Positions 38,673 to 47,045 of a stretch of 64,000 bases of DNA are shown in pieces. Made by a program: the position numbers and the translations under genes. The notes below the pieces were generated by a model. The model ran no database searches and had not been told where the DNA came from. It saw only the letters and a program-made list of their open reading frames with translations. Within the stretch, counting starts at the first letter, position 1. The number at the start of each line of letters is the position of its first letter. This DNA comes from Chlorobiota bacterium (lineage in GTDB: Bacteria > Bacteroidota > Bacteroidia > Bacteroidales > JAADGE01). The stretch covers positions 188,007 through 252,006 of the forward strand of contig JAADGE010000001.1 of the NCBI GenBank assembly GCA_013152535.1, read 5' to 3'.

Positions 38673-39737
38673 ATGAGCATATTTGAACATATGAGAAAAA
38701 ACAACAGTCGCGAACTGCTTTTTTTTGAAGAACAATCTTTAAAACTTCAAGCCATAATTGCTGTTGACAGTATTGTTTTAGGACCTGCCAATGCTTCGGC
38801 AAAATTATTTCACTATTCCGATGAAGATGATGCCATTGCCGATGCTTTAGATATTGCTTATTATAATTCTATGCGGGCTGCATTACTTAAAAGGAGTATG
38901 GGCGGAGCTTCTATTATTTTATGCGGTAAGCCGGAAGAAGTAAAATCCGAAATGTATTTCAGGGCATTGGGAGTTTTCTTAAATCGTTGGAACGGGAACC
39001 TTTTTATGTCTATAAGTAAAGGTGTGTCATATAAAGACTTAAAGCATGTAAGAAAGGAGTCAAAATATATTCTCGGTATGGAAAAAACACACGGCGGTTT
39101 AGGGCAAATATATGTAAACAGAGCCAAAGGAATGATAAAAGGGTTGAAAGCCATTGCAAAATTCAAACTTAAATCAGGAAGTTTAAAGGGACTTAAAATT
39201 GTTGTCCAAGGCATAGGAGATTTGGGTTCTCAACTTGTGAAACAACTTATTGAAGAAGGTGCAAATATTACAATTACGGATAAAATCTACGACAGAATTA
39301 AAGCTGTTCAAGATAATGTAAGAGATATTAAAATTGAAAAACCGGAAAAGATTTATGATGTTAAATGCGATATCTTTTGTTCGTGTGCTGCCGAAAAAAT
39401 GATTAGTAAAAATGATTTGTCAAAAATAAAAGCTAAAATATTAACCGGCGGAACAAACCAACCGTTAAAAAATCTTAAAGATGTTGAAATATTAAAACAA
39501 AATAACGTTCTTTACGTTCCGGGATATATAATAAACGGAGGAGATATTATTCAAATGACGAATGAAATAGAAGGGTACAAAACCGATAAAGTTGAAAATG
39601 AATTAGAAGATATTTATCATAATACCCTGAAATTACTGGAAGAATCAGAAACCGGCGGAACCTTTTTATGCAAACTTGCCGTTAATAAAGCAGAAGAATA
39701 TGTTACTAATGTTTCGGCAATAAAATTATTAAGATAA
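38673..39737 (+). CDS. Leucine/phenylalanine dehydrogenase-like protein lacking catalytic lysines
   Basis: The 354-residue protein aligns over its whole length with Glu/Leu/Phe/Val dehydrogenases. The Rossmann domain is intact (VVQGIGDLGSQL near residue 189, then TITDK), and the FHYSDEDDAIADAL segment matches the family. In Bacillus leucine dehydrogenase numbering, however, Lys68 is Arg68, Lys80 is Ser80 (SMGGASIIL in place of LGGGK) and Asp115 is Ser115. It should therefore not deaminate amino acids in the usual way. It may bind a nucleotide and act as a regulator or a different enzyme. It lies 71 bases after ptb. Confidence 0.8.
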   Translation: MSIFEHMRKNNSRELLFFEEQSLKLQAIIAVDSIVLGPANASAKLFHYSDEDDAIADALDIAYYNSMRAALLKRSMGGASIILCGKPEEVKSEMYFRALGVFLNRWNGNLFMSISKGVSYKDLKHVRKESKYILGMEKTHGGLGQIYVNRAKGMIKGLKAIAKFKLKSGSLKGLKIVVQGIGDLGSQLVKQLIEEGANITITDKIYDRIKAVQDNVRDIKIEKPEKIYDVKCDIFCSCAAEKMISKNDLSKIKAKILTGGTNQPLKNLKDVEILKQNNVLYVPGYIINGGDIIQMTNEIEGYKTDKVENELEDIYHNTLKLLEESETGGTFLCKLAVNKAEEYVTNVSAIKLLR

Positions 39738-39746
39738 GAACTGACT

Positions 39747-41657
39747 GTGAACCGTAAGATACTGAGATTATATAAATTATTTTTACTGATTATTTTTGTC
39801 TGGTTAAGCAAATATACTTATGCACAACACGATGCTGATTCGCTGACAAATATTTTACTCACTCAAAATCTGAAAGATAATTTTACGCCGAAAGAAATAC
39901 CGTTTAATGACAGTATTTTAGATTTTTTTCATATTGCTGAACCGCTGTTAAAAAATGATATCCTTAATGCCGATTTAGGGAATATCGGATCTGCAAGTAT
40001 TTCTGAAGATTTTTTTAAAAGAGATGATTTTTATAAAAGAGATTTTCTGTTTAATTCATTTTTTAATAACTATATAAAAAATTCAGAAAATGTTATCTAT
40101 TTTAATACCCGAAGACCCTATACATCAATAATGCATACCACAAGTTCTAAAGTCAGAGATCTTCAAACTATTGATTTTATACATACTCAGAATGTAAACC
40201 CCAATTTAAACTTCGGTATTCAATATAATTTCATTTCTTCAACCGGTCAATATTTAGACCAATCAAACGGATTAAATTCAGTAGGAATTACAAGTAATTA
40301 TAAAAAAAATAAATATTCTGTTTTTGCTTCATTTGTTACCGATAAATTCAAATTGCAAAACAGCGGCGGATATATCGACACTATAGGTTTTGACCAGACT
40401 GTTCCCGAGCATTTTCTGTTAAATTCGGGAACTATACTTTCAAATAAAGAATTATCAATTACTCAAAAATACAGTATCGGAAAATATAAAAACCTCGCAT
40501 ATAAAGATACGATTATAAAAGTTCTTGAACCGAAAGTGAGCTTTTCGCATAATATTCAATTATCTGCAAGATATTTTTTATATAAGGATCAAGAAAAATC
40601 GGCAAATACCTTTTATATTCACAACTATTACCTGAATAATTTCAGTTATGATTCTGTTGCCGTTAAATCATTATCAAACAAATTTCGTTTCGGAAGTGAA
40701 GAAATTTTTGAAAAGCAACACAAACTCGGGTTTTCATTTGTTCTGCATAATAATGTGTATAAAATTTATAATTTTAAAGATTATATAACTCTTCAAAATA
40801 CGACTGTTTTTTTAGAAAACCAAGTTATCGGAAATTTCTACACTTTATTTAATAAAGGATTAAACATCAATGTATCAGGAAATTACTATTTTACCGGGTA
40901 TCGAAAAGATGATTATCGAATAAAAACCGCAGTTTTAAAAGATCTTTTTCAAAATAAGTTGAAATCATCAGTTCTTTTAAAACTTACTTATTCAAATATG
41001 AAAGCCGATTACTTTCAAAATACATATTATTCCAACCATTTTATTTGGGAAAATAATTTTAATTCTATACAAAGAGCAGATGCAACATTCAAATTTACAA
41101 TGAAATATCAAAAATTGAATTTCCAATTTAAATCGGCTTATATTAAAAATTATATATATAACGACATTTCTGCCTCACCGGTTCAGTTCGATTCAAGTAT
41201 TCAAGTGTTTTCCGCTTATGCTGAAAAACGTTTTAATTTAAAAAGATTTATCTTTGAAAATAAAGTAATTTGGCAGCATTCTTCAGATGACAACATAATC
41301 AGTTTACCGCAATTAGCTGTATATCAGTCAACTTATTTTATAATGCATTATCAAAAAGCTCTTCTCGTACATGCCGGCTTTGAGGTATATTATTCAACAA
41401 AATACAAATCATACAGTTATAATCCCTCAACAGGACAATTTTATTTTGAAAATAATGATAAAAAATTTGCCGGAAATTATCCGTATATAACGATATTTGC
41501 CAATTTAAAAATTAAACATAATGTCCTTCTGTTTTTCAAATTAATGAATATAAGTTCCGCTGTTATTAAAACTGACATTCTTCCATATTATGTAAATCAT
41601 TATCCTTTGCAAACATTAATGTTTAAATTCGGAGTAAAATGGACTTTCAGAAATTAA
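39747..41657 (+). CDS. Putative outer-membrane porin (Porin_10)
   Basis: The 636-residue protein has an N-terminal signal (about residues 8-25, ending YAQ) and then long amphipathic strands rich in Tyr, Asn and Phe that end in an aromatic (WTFRN), as expected for a beta barrel. VIYFNTRRPYTSIMHTTS (near 115) and the later GIQYNFISSTGQYLDQSNG resemble the Bacteroidota Porin_10 family. The start codon is GTG at 39747. It lies 9 bases after the dehydrogenase-like gene and its stop overlaps the nth stop by 4 bases on the opposite strand. The transported solute is unknown. Confidence 0.8.
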   Translation: MNRKILRLYKLFLLIIFVWLSKYTYAQHDADSLTNILLTQNLKDNFTPKEIPFNDSILDFFHIAEPLLKNDILNADLGNIGSASISEDFFKRDDFYKRDFLFNSFFNNYIKNSENVIYFNTRRPYTSIMHTTSSKVRDLQTIDFIHTQNVNPNLNFGIQYNFISSTGQYLDQSNGLNSVGITSNYKKNKYSVFASFVTDKFKLQNSGGYIDTIGFDQTVPEHFLLNSGTILSNKELSITQKYSIGKYKNLAYKDTIIKVLEPKVSFSHNIQLSARYFLYKDQEKSANTFYIHNYYLNNFSYDSVAVKSLSNKFRFGSEEIFEKQHKLGFSFVLHNNVYKIYNFKDYITLQNTTVFLENQVIGNFYTLFNKGLNINVSGNYYFTGYRKDDYRIKTAVLKDLFQNKLKSSVLLKLTYSNMKADYFQNTYYSNHFIWENNFNSIQRADATFKFTMKYQKLNFQFKSAYIKNYIYNDISASPVQFDSSIQVFSAYAEKRFNLKRFIFENKVIWQHSSDDNIISLPQLAVYQSTYFIMHYQKALLVHAGFEVYYSTKYKSYSYNPSTGQFYFENNDKKFAGNYPYITIFANLKIKHNVLLFFKLMNISSAVIKTDILPYYVNHYPLQTLMFKFGVKWTFRN

Positions 41658-42298
41658 TTTTTTAAAGTTTTTTGATAATATTTGCACCATTCGGTAAGTC
41701 CGCATTTCTCACATTTTGGTTTTCGTGCAAGACACACATATCTGCCGTGCAGAATAAGCCAATGATGAGCTACAGATAACAATTCTTCATTTATATTTTT
41801 TACAAGTTGTTGCTCAGCCGCTAACGGGGTTTTGGCATTTACGGTTAATCCCAAACGTTCCGAAACTCTGAAAACATGTGTATCAACAGCCATAGCAGGC
41901 TTATTATAAACAACCGATGCGATAACATTTGCTGTTTTTCTGCCGACACCCGGAAGTTTTTGCAGCTCTGTAACATCAGAAGGCACAACATTTTGGAATT
42001 CTTCCGTAAGCATCTTTGCCATACTCGTAAGATGCTTTGCCTTATTATTAGGATAGGAACATGATTTTATATAATCAAAGACTTCTGATACTTCAGCTTT
42101 TGCCAAATAATGTGCATCCGGAAAACGTTCAAAAAAATCTACTGTTATTACATTTACTCTCTTATCGGTACACTGTGCCGAAAGTATTACAGCCACAAGA
42201 AGTTCGTACGGACTGTTATAATTCAATTCAGTTTCCGCCACAGGCATATTTTCCTGAAACCAATGTATTATTTCAGTATATCTTTCTTTTTTAGTCAT
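41654..42298 (-). CDS. nth: Endonuclease III
   Basis: Endonuclease III removes oxidised pyrimidines and cuts the abasic site. The 214-residue protein has the helix-hairpin-helix LQKLPGVGRKTANVI (about residues 110-124), with the catalytic lysine in it, and the catalytic aspartate in AVDTHVFRVSERLGL. Four cysteines at the end (C-x6-C-x2-C-x5-C in CLARKPKCEKCGLTEWC) hold the 4Fe-4S cluster. The length is normal. Its 3' end overlaps the porin 3' end by 4 bases. Confidence 0.96.
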   Translation of the reverse strand: MTKKERYTEIIHWFQENMPVAETELNYNSPYELLVAVILSAQCTDKRVNVITVDFFERFPDAHYLAKAEVSEVFDYIKSCSYPNNKAKHLTSMAKMLTEEFQNVVPSDVTELQKLPGVGRKTANVIASVVYNKPAMAVDTHVFRVSERLGLTVNAKTPLAAEQQLVKNINEELLSVAHHWLILHGRYVCLARKPKCEKCGLTEWCKYYQKTLKN

Positions 42299-42360
42299 AA
42301 TAAAAAATGCCGAATTTAAATATCCGAAAATGTAATTATTTTTTCAAAAACACATCTTTT

Positions 42361-43068
42361 TTATTTGTTGGTAAAATAAAAACCGATTGTTATTGAATGA
42401 TTAATGTATTTCATTTTAGGAGCAATTTCTCCGGCAGATTCAATATCAGAAACAAGCTGCGACGGAACCATATTTCTTAAACCGAAACTTAAATTATAAG
42501 CAATTTGTACATGACTGTAGCCAAAACCGAGAGAAGTATTTATACCGAAATCAATAGGTTCAAAATCATCACTTGATAATTTTCCGAATTTCATTTCAGA
42601 TGAAAATGTTATTGTTCCGGTTGTATCAGCAGCAGCAGCTTCTTCGGCAACAATATCTTTCTTTATACCTTTATATGATGCTGCAACATAAGGTCCTGCT
42701 GATGCAAATACATAAGCCTCCCCTCTTTTACTGAAAAAATATTTATATTTTAATTCCAAAGGAATATAGGCATTATGAATAAGATAACGAACACTGTCAT
42801 TATCAGCAGAAAATCCGCGACTTATAGCCTGAAGACCAAATTGAAAATATAGTTGCTTTTCAATAATTATATTTTCAAAATTAAATCCGCCGTAATATTC
42901 CGGCAAAAATGTCATTTCCTTATTTATTTCTTTATTATAAGCTGCGTCATCCGTAATCATTCTCATATCACTAATCCCGCCGCCGACAAAAATACCGATA
43001 TTATTTTGAGAATTTATAAAACCTGCTGTAATAAATATAAAACCTGAGAGGATAAAATATTTCTTCAT
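42361..43068 (-). CDS. Outer-membrane beta-barrel protein (PorT-like size)
   Basis: This 235-residue protein begins with a signal peptide (MKKYFILSGFIFITAGFINS). It continues as short beta strands with glycine turns, such as NIGIFVGGGISDMRM and FASAGPYVAASYKG, ending with SITIGFYFTNK. This is the usual look of small 8-stranded barrels of the outer-membrane-protein beta-barrel (PF13568) group in Bacteroidota. I cannot say more about its function. It is not tightly coupled to its neighbours. Confidence 0.72.
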   Translation of the reverse strand: MKKYFILSGFIFITAGFINSQNNIGIFVGGGISDMRMITDDAAYNKEINKEMTFLPEYYGGFNFENIIIEKQLYFQFGLQAISRGFSADNDSVRYLIHNAYIPLELKYKYFFSKRGEAYVFASAGPYVAASYKGIKKDIVAEEAAAADTTGTITFSSEMKFGKLSSDDFEPIDFGINTSLGFGYSHVQIAYNLSFGLRNMVPSQLVSDIESAGEIAPKMKYINHSITIGFYFTNK

Positions 43069-43148
43069 TTAATTATCTTTAAATTAAACATTAAATTATT
43101 GCCTCTGTAAAAATAATAAAAAGTTATAATCTTTAAGAATCAGTTTTC

Positions 43149-44363
43149 TTAAACAAGCTGTTTTTTTGATAAAAGACCTAATTCAAGTGCTAAATTAACA
43201 ATTTTCTCTGCTCTTTTTACAATCGGAGGATCAATCATTTTTGTTCCGATTGAAATCACACCCAATCCTTTTTCTTCGGCTTCTTTGAAAGCTCTGACAA
43301 TTTTTATCGCTTTTTCAATTTCAGCATTATCCGGAGCAAAACTCTCGTGAACAATAGTAATTTGTCTCGGATGAATACAGCCGATTCCTTCAAAACCGAG
43401 CATTTTGCTTTCTTTTAAGGTAGTTATTAATCCTTCTTCATCACCTACATCGGAAAAAACAGAATCAATAGGTTGTATTCCGGCTGCTTTGCAGGCATTA
43501 ACCATTCGCATTCGAGCATATAAAGATTCTTTCCCTTCTTTTGTTCTTTTCACACCTAAATCTGCAGTAAAATCTTCTAATCCGATTGCCATTGCAGCCA
43601 CATTATCGGAAGCTTTTGCAATTTTAAAAGCATTTTCAATGCCGAGAGAACTTTCAATAATAGGCATATAATAAATCGGATAGGCAAAACCGTATTCTTT
43701 TCGTAATTTTTCAACTTCTGAATCAACTTGTTTTATTTGCTCAGCGGTTTCGCATTTAGGAATTAAAATCATATTAACATAATGCGGTGCAACATATCTA
43801 ATATCATCTATACCGGCAGGAAGTTGATTAATTCTCACCATTCTTTCGACACCGTAAAAATCAACATTACGCAGTGCATTCCTGACAATAAACCGTGCTT
43901 CATGTTTTTTTGACGGAGCAACAGAATCTTCCAAATCTAAAATAATTCCGTTTGGTTTATGAACACCTGCATTCAACATCATTTTCGGACTGTTTCCCGG
44001 CAAATAAAGTCGTGAAAAACGAAATTGATCTTTTTTACTTGCATATTTATTCTGTTCAAGAATATCAAATAAAAATTCCTTATCAGTTTTTATCACTTTT
44101 TTAATTACAGCTTCAAGTCTTGCTGCAACAGTAAAATCTAATGCTCCGGTATCAATAATTGTTAAATAAGCATGCTTAATACCGAAAAAAGTTAAAACTT
44201 CTTTACTGAGGTTGTTAATTGATTCTCCGTATAAAGATGCAACTTTACTTTTTAAATCAATAATCAAACCTCCGGAATTTTTAATTTCTAATGAAACAAA
44301 ACAATCCGAACGAGATTTAGGATTATTATCTCCGGCAGTGAATACTTTATTTTCAGCCATCAT
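43149..44363 (-). CDS. CitD-CitE-like fusion: acyl carrier domain plus HpcH/HpaI aldolase
   Basis: The protein of 404 residues has an N-terminal segment (about 1-85) that resembles citrate lyase acyl carrier protein CitD. It contains SRSDCFVSLEIKNSGG with the Ser that can carry the prosthetic group. A CitE-type TIM barrel follows (about 118-400), with LYLPGNSPKMMLNAG, NGIILDLEDSVAP and the metal-binding Glu/Asp in AIGLEDFTADLG. I start at 44363, six bases past the tpiA stop. It could cleave a citramalyl- or malyl-type thioester. No citF or citC is adjacent. It is probably co-transcribed with tpiA. Confidence 0.82.
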   Translation of the reverse strand: MMAENKVFTAGDNNPKSRSDCFVSLEIKNSGGLIIDLKSKVASLYGESINNLSKEVLTFFGIKHAYLTIIDTGALDFTVAARLEAVIKKVIKTDKEFLFDILEQNKYASKKDQFRFSRLYLPGNSPKMMLNAGVHKPNGIILDLEDSVAPSKKHEARFIVRNALRNVDFYGVERMVRINQLPAGIDDIRYVAPHYVNMILIPKCETAEQIKQVDSEVEKLRKEYGFAYPIYYMPIIESSLGIENAFKIAKASDNVAAMAIGLEDFTADLGVKRTKEGKESLYARMRMVNACKAAGIQPIDSVFSDVGDEEGLITTLKESKMLGFEGIGCIHPRQITIVHESFAPDNAEIEKAIKIVRAFKEAEEKGLGVISIGTKMIDPPIVKRAEKIVNLALELGLLSKKQLV

Positions 44364-44368
44364 AATTA

Positions 44369-45133
44369 TTACTGACAAATTGCTTTAACAATATCTACAA
44401 AACTTACTTTAAGCGCTGCACCTCCGATTAAACCGCCGTCAACATCCGGCATAGAAAAAATATCTTGTGCATTTGCAGGTTTCACGCTTCCTCCGTAAAG
44501 TATAGTTAAATTATCCGAAATATTTTTTCCGTATTTCCGAAAAACAATATCTCTGATAAAAGCATGCATTTCCTGGGCTTGTTCTTTTGAAGCAGTAACT
44601 CCGGTTCCGATTGCCCAAACAGGTTCGTATGCTATCACAATTCTTGTAAAATCATCGTCCGAAAGATGAAATAATCCTTCAGAAATTTGATTTTTTACAA
44701 TATTAAAATGATTTCCGGATTCTCTTTCCTCTAATTTTTCACCGCAACAAAAAATAGGTGTCATATGATTTTTTAAAACTTGTTCTGTTTTTTTAACAAG
44801 AATATCCGAAGTTTCGTGGTAATAAGCACGCCTTTCAGAATGTCCTACAATAACAAAAGAGCAACCTGCCGATTTCAACATTTTTGCCGAAACTTCACCG
44901 GTAAATGCACCTTCACTCTCGGCTGCACAATTCTGTGCGGCAATATGTATTTTATTTCTGTCGGTTACTTGTTCAATAAACGTAAGATGCGTAAACGGAG
45001 GTGCTATTATTACCTGAACATCCGACGGTAAATTGACGTTCTTCAACTCTTTATTAATATCTGAAGCCAAAGCAACGCCGTCTTTAATCCCTGTATTCAT
45101 TTTCCAGTTTCCTGAAACAATTTTTTTTCTCAT
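44369..45133 (-). CDS. tpiA: Triosephosphate isomerase
   Basis: TpiA interconverts dihydroxyacetone phosphate and glyceraldehyde 3-phosphate in glycolysis. The 254-residue protein has the active-site lysine in SGNWKMN (near residue 10), the catalytic His in FVIVGHSERR (near 97), the catalytic Glu in AYEPVWAIGTG (near 170) and the phosphate-binding ILYGGSVKP. All are intact. The start codon lies 5 bases after the BT_3928-like gene, and the CitDE-like gene overlaps or follows closely. Confidence 0.97.
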   Translation of the reverse strand: MRKKIVSGNWKMNTGIKDGVALASDINKELKNVNLPSDVQVIIAPPFTHLTFIEQVTDRNKIHIAAQNCAAESEGAFTGEVSAKMLKSAGCSFVIVGHSERRAYYHETSDILVKKTEQVLKNHMTPIFCCGEKLEERESGNHFNIVKNQISEGLFHLSDDDFTRIVIAYEPVWAIGTGVTASKEQAQEMHAFIRDIVFRKYGKNISDNLTILYGGSVKPANAQDIFSMPDVDGGLIGGAALKVSFVDIVKAICQ

Positions 45134-45137
45134 AACA

Positions 45138-46274
45138 TTATTGATTAAGGTTTTTTATTTCTTTAATATTCGGAATATTATAATAGTGGAATTTTTTCAG
45201 CACTTTTGCATCTTTCAAAACAACAAAACCGGGATTAGAGCGAATGAATGTTTTCAGCATTTTTTTATCTCCGGTTAAAATTTGAACATAAGGCGGTAAA
45301 CTGTTTTTGTATTGGTTAATTATTGAAGATTGGGATGAAGTAAAGCAATAAAAGTGATAATGATTATAATCCGTGTAAAAAGCTATATCATTTAATTCTT
45401 TCTTATAATTTTGTAATCTTTTAATCCCTTTTTTAAAATCAGGCATAATAAGAATACAACTTATTCTTTTATCGTTAAGAATACTTTCGGTAATGTCTCT
45501 GCCTCGTAAATCCGATAAGAAAAAATCATGAATCGGCGGTTCGTAACCTTTTTTTATCAATTTTGTTATCGTGGTATCATAAGCCCAGTTCAAGGTATCT
45601 TGGTATGGAATTGTATTAATATCGAATGCCTTCTTTTTTCCGGTTTTAAGATTTTTATAGTAAAGAACCGTTTCATAAATATCTTTCGGAGCATCTGCAG
45701 GAAAGCTGATTGATTTTTTTATATTTGTTCCTTCTTTAAAAGGTCTGAAATCAATAATCGGGAGATTATAAAAATTGTAAAATTGAAAACCAAAAGCAAA
45801 AAGAATAAAGACAGCGAACAGAATTTTCGGTTTCTTATTTTTAAAATCACTTCCGTATTTTTTTCTGTAAAAGAAAATAATAAGAATAAACAAAAGCAAC
45901 AGCACATTTTTACCGAAAGTTTGCCAATTTGTGAGTTTAACGGCATCACCGAAACAACCGCAATCCGTTACGGGATTTGCAATTGCAAGCCAAAGAGTTA
46001 AGGGTGTGAAAACCAATAAGAAAAACAATCCGATCCAATTTGCAAATTTTGTAAATACATTAAACAATAACATCAAACCGACAGTTAATTCCGCAGCATT
46101 CAGCAAAAATGAAAAAATTAAAGCATACGGCATTAAAAATGCCAATCCCATAGCTTCAAAGTAGTCGCTGAATTTAATTTGAGTACCTACCGGATCGACT
46201 GCTTTTACAAATCCTGAAAAGGTAAAGACCAAACCGGTTAAAATTCTGCTGAAATGATATAATCCTTTTTTCAT
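45138..46274 (-). CDS. DoxX/MauE-type membrane protein (BT_3928-like)
   Basis: The 378-residue protein has four membrane segments in the first 150 residues. They are typical of DoxX/MauE: ILTGLVFTFSGFVKAVDP, then the AELTVGLMLLF helix and PVTDCGCFGDAVKLTNW. The CGC motif may be redox active. A long C-terminal domain (about 190-378) looks periplasmic and faintly thioredoxin-like. Bacteroidota have a family of this design next to tpiA (BT_3928), from memory. It is the first gene of the operon with tpiA and the CitDE fusion. Confidence 0.75.
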   Translation of the reverse strand: MKKGLYHFSRILTGLVFTFSGFVKAVDPVGTQIKFSDYFEAMGLAFLMPYALIFSFLLNAAELTVGLMLLFNVFTKFANWIGLFFLLVFTPLTLWLAIANPVTDCGCFGDAVKLTNWQTFGKNVLLLLFILIIFFYRKKYGSDFKNKKPKILFAVFILFAFGFQFYNFYNLPIIDFRPFKEGTNIKKSISFPADAPKDIYETVLYYKNLKTGKKKAFDINTIPYQDTLNWAYDTTITKLIKKGYEPPIHDFFLSDLRGRDITESILNDKRISCILIMPDFKKGIKRLQNYKKELNDIAFYTDYNHYHFYCFTSSQSSIINQYKNSLPPYVQILTGDKKMLKTFIRSNPGFVVLKDAKVLKKFHYYNIPNIKEIKNLNQ

Positions 46275-46447
46275 GTAATTAATTTTTACAATTTTAATAT
46301 TGAGTTCACTCTAAAAAGTCTGAAAGTTACGAATGCACAAACATAAAAAAATATTAAAGTGTTATAAATAAATTTATTTCGCCTTATCAATTTAACCCAT
46401 TTTTACGAAAGCGTTGTTTTAAGAGCATATTAACTATTCCGAGATTA

Positions 46448-46990
46448 TTATTTTTCAATAAGCATTTTTATTAATGCAAAAACTGCATAATTAATCATAT
46501 CATAATAGTTTGCATCCACATTTTCAGAAATCAGAGTTTTGCCGTCATTATTCTCAATTTCTTTTGTACGAAAAATTTTCATTAAAATTAAATCGGTAAA
46601 AGAACTGATTCGCATACTGCGCCAGGCTTCATCATAATCATGATTTTTATTCATCATCAGTTCTTTTGCTTTTCTGAAATATTTCAAATATAGGTTTTCG
46701 GCTTTTTCGTGTTCTAAATCAACATTCTCAGAAATTCCGAGTTCAAGCTGAATTAATGCAATGAGTGCATAGTTTATAATCCCGATAAATTCGGGAACAA
46801 TACCTTCATCAACTTTCTGTATTTTTTTTGTTTCCAGACTCCTGATACGTTGAGCCTTAATGAATATTTGATCGGTTAATGAAGATGTTCTCAAAATACG
46901 CCAAGCCGTTCCGTAATCTTTCATCTTTTTTATGAAAATATCTTTACATATTGCAATTATTTCTTCGTATTCTAAATTTGTATCAGGCAT
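46448..46990 (-). CDS. DUF1599 protein with two internal repeats
   Basis: The protein of 180 residues has two copies of the DUF1599 motif: KMKDYGTAWRILRTSSLTDQ (about residues 18-37) and KNHDYDEAWRSMRISSFTDL (about 112-131). Both are followed by IINYALIAL-type helices. The family is Bacteroidota-specific and its function is not known. The start at 46990 is chosen because the longer upstream frame would overlap the ClC gene and has no family similarity. It lies 55 bases downstream of the ClC gene on the same strand. Confidence 0.85.
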   Translation of the reverse strand: MPDTNLEYEEIIAICKDIFIKKMKDYGTAWRILRTSSLTDQIFIKAQRIRSLETKKIQKVDEGIVPEFIGIINYALIALIQLELGISENVDLEHEKAENLYLKYFRKAKELMMNKNHDYDEAWRSMRISSFTDLILMKIFRTKEIENNDGKTLISENVDANYYDMINYAVFALIKMLIEK

Positions 46991-47045
46991 TTTTTTTTCA
47001 AAATTAAAAATTTTACAGTATATAGAATAAATTACCGATATTTTT

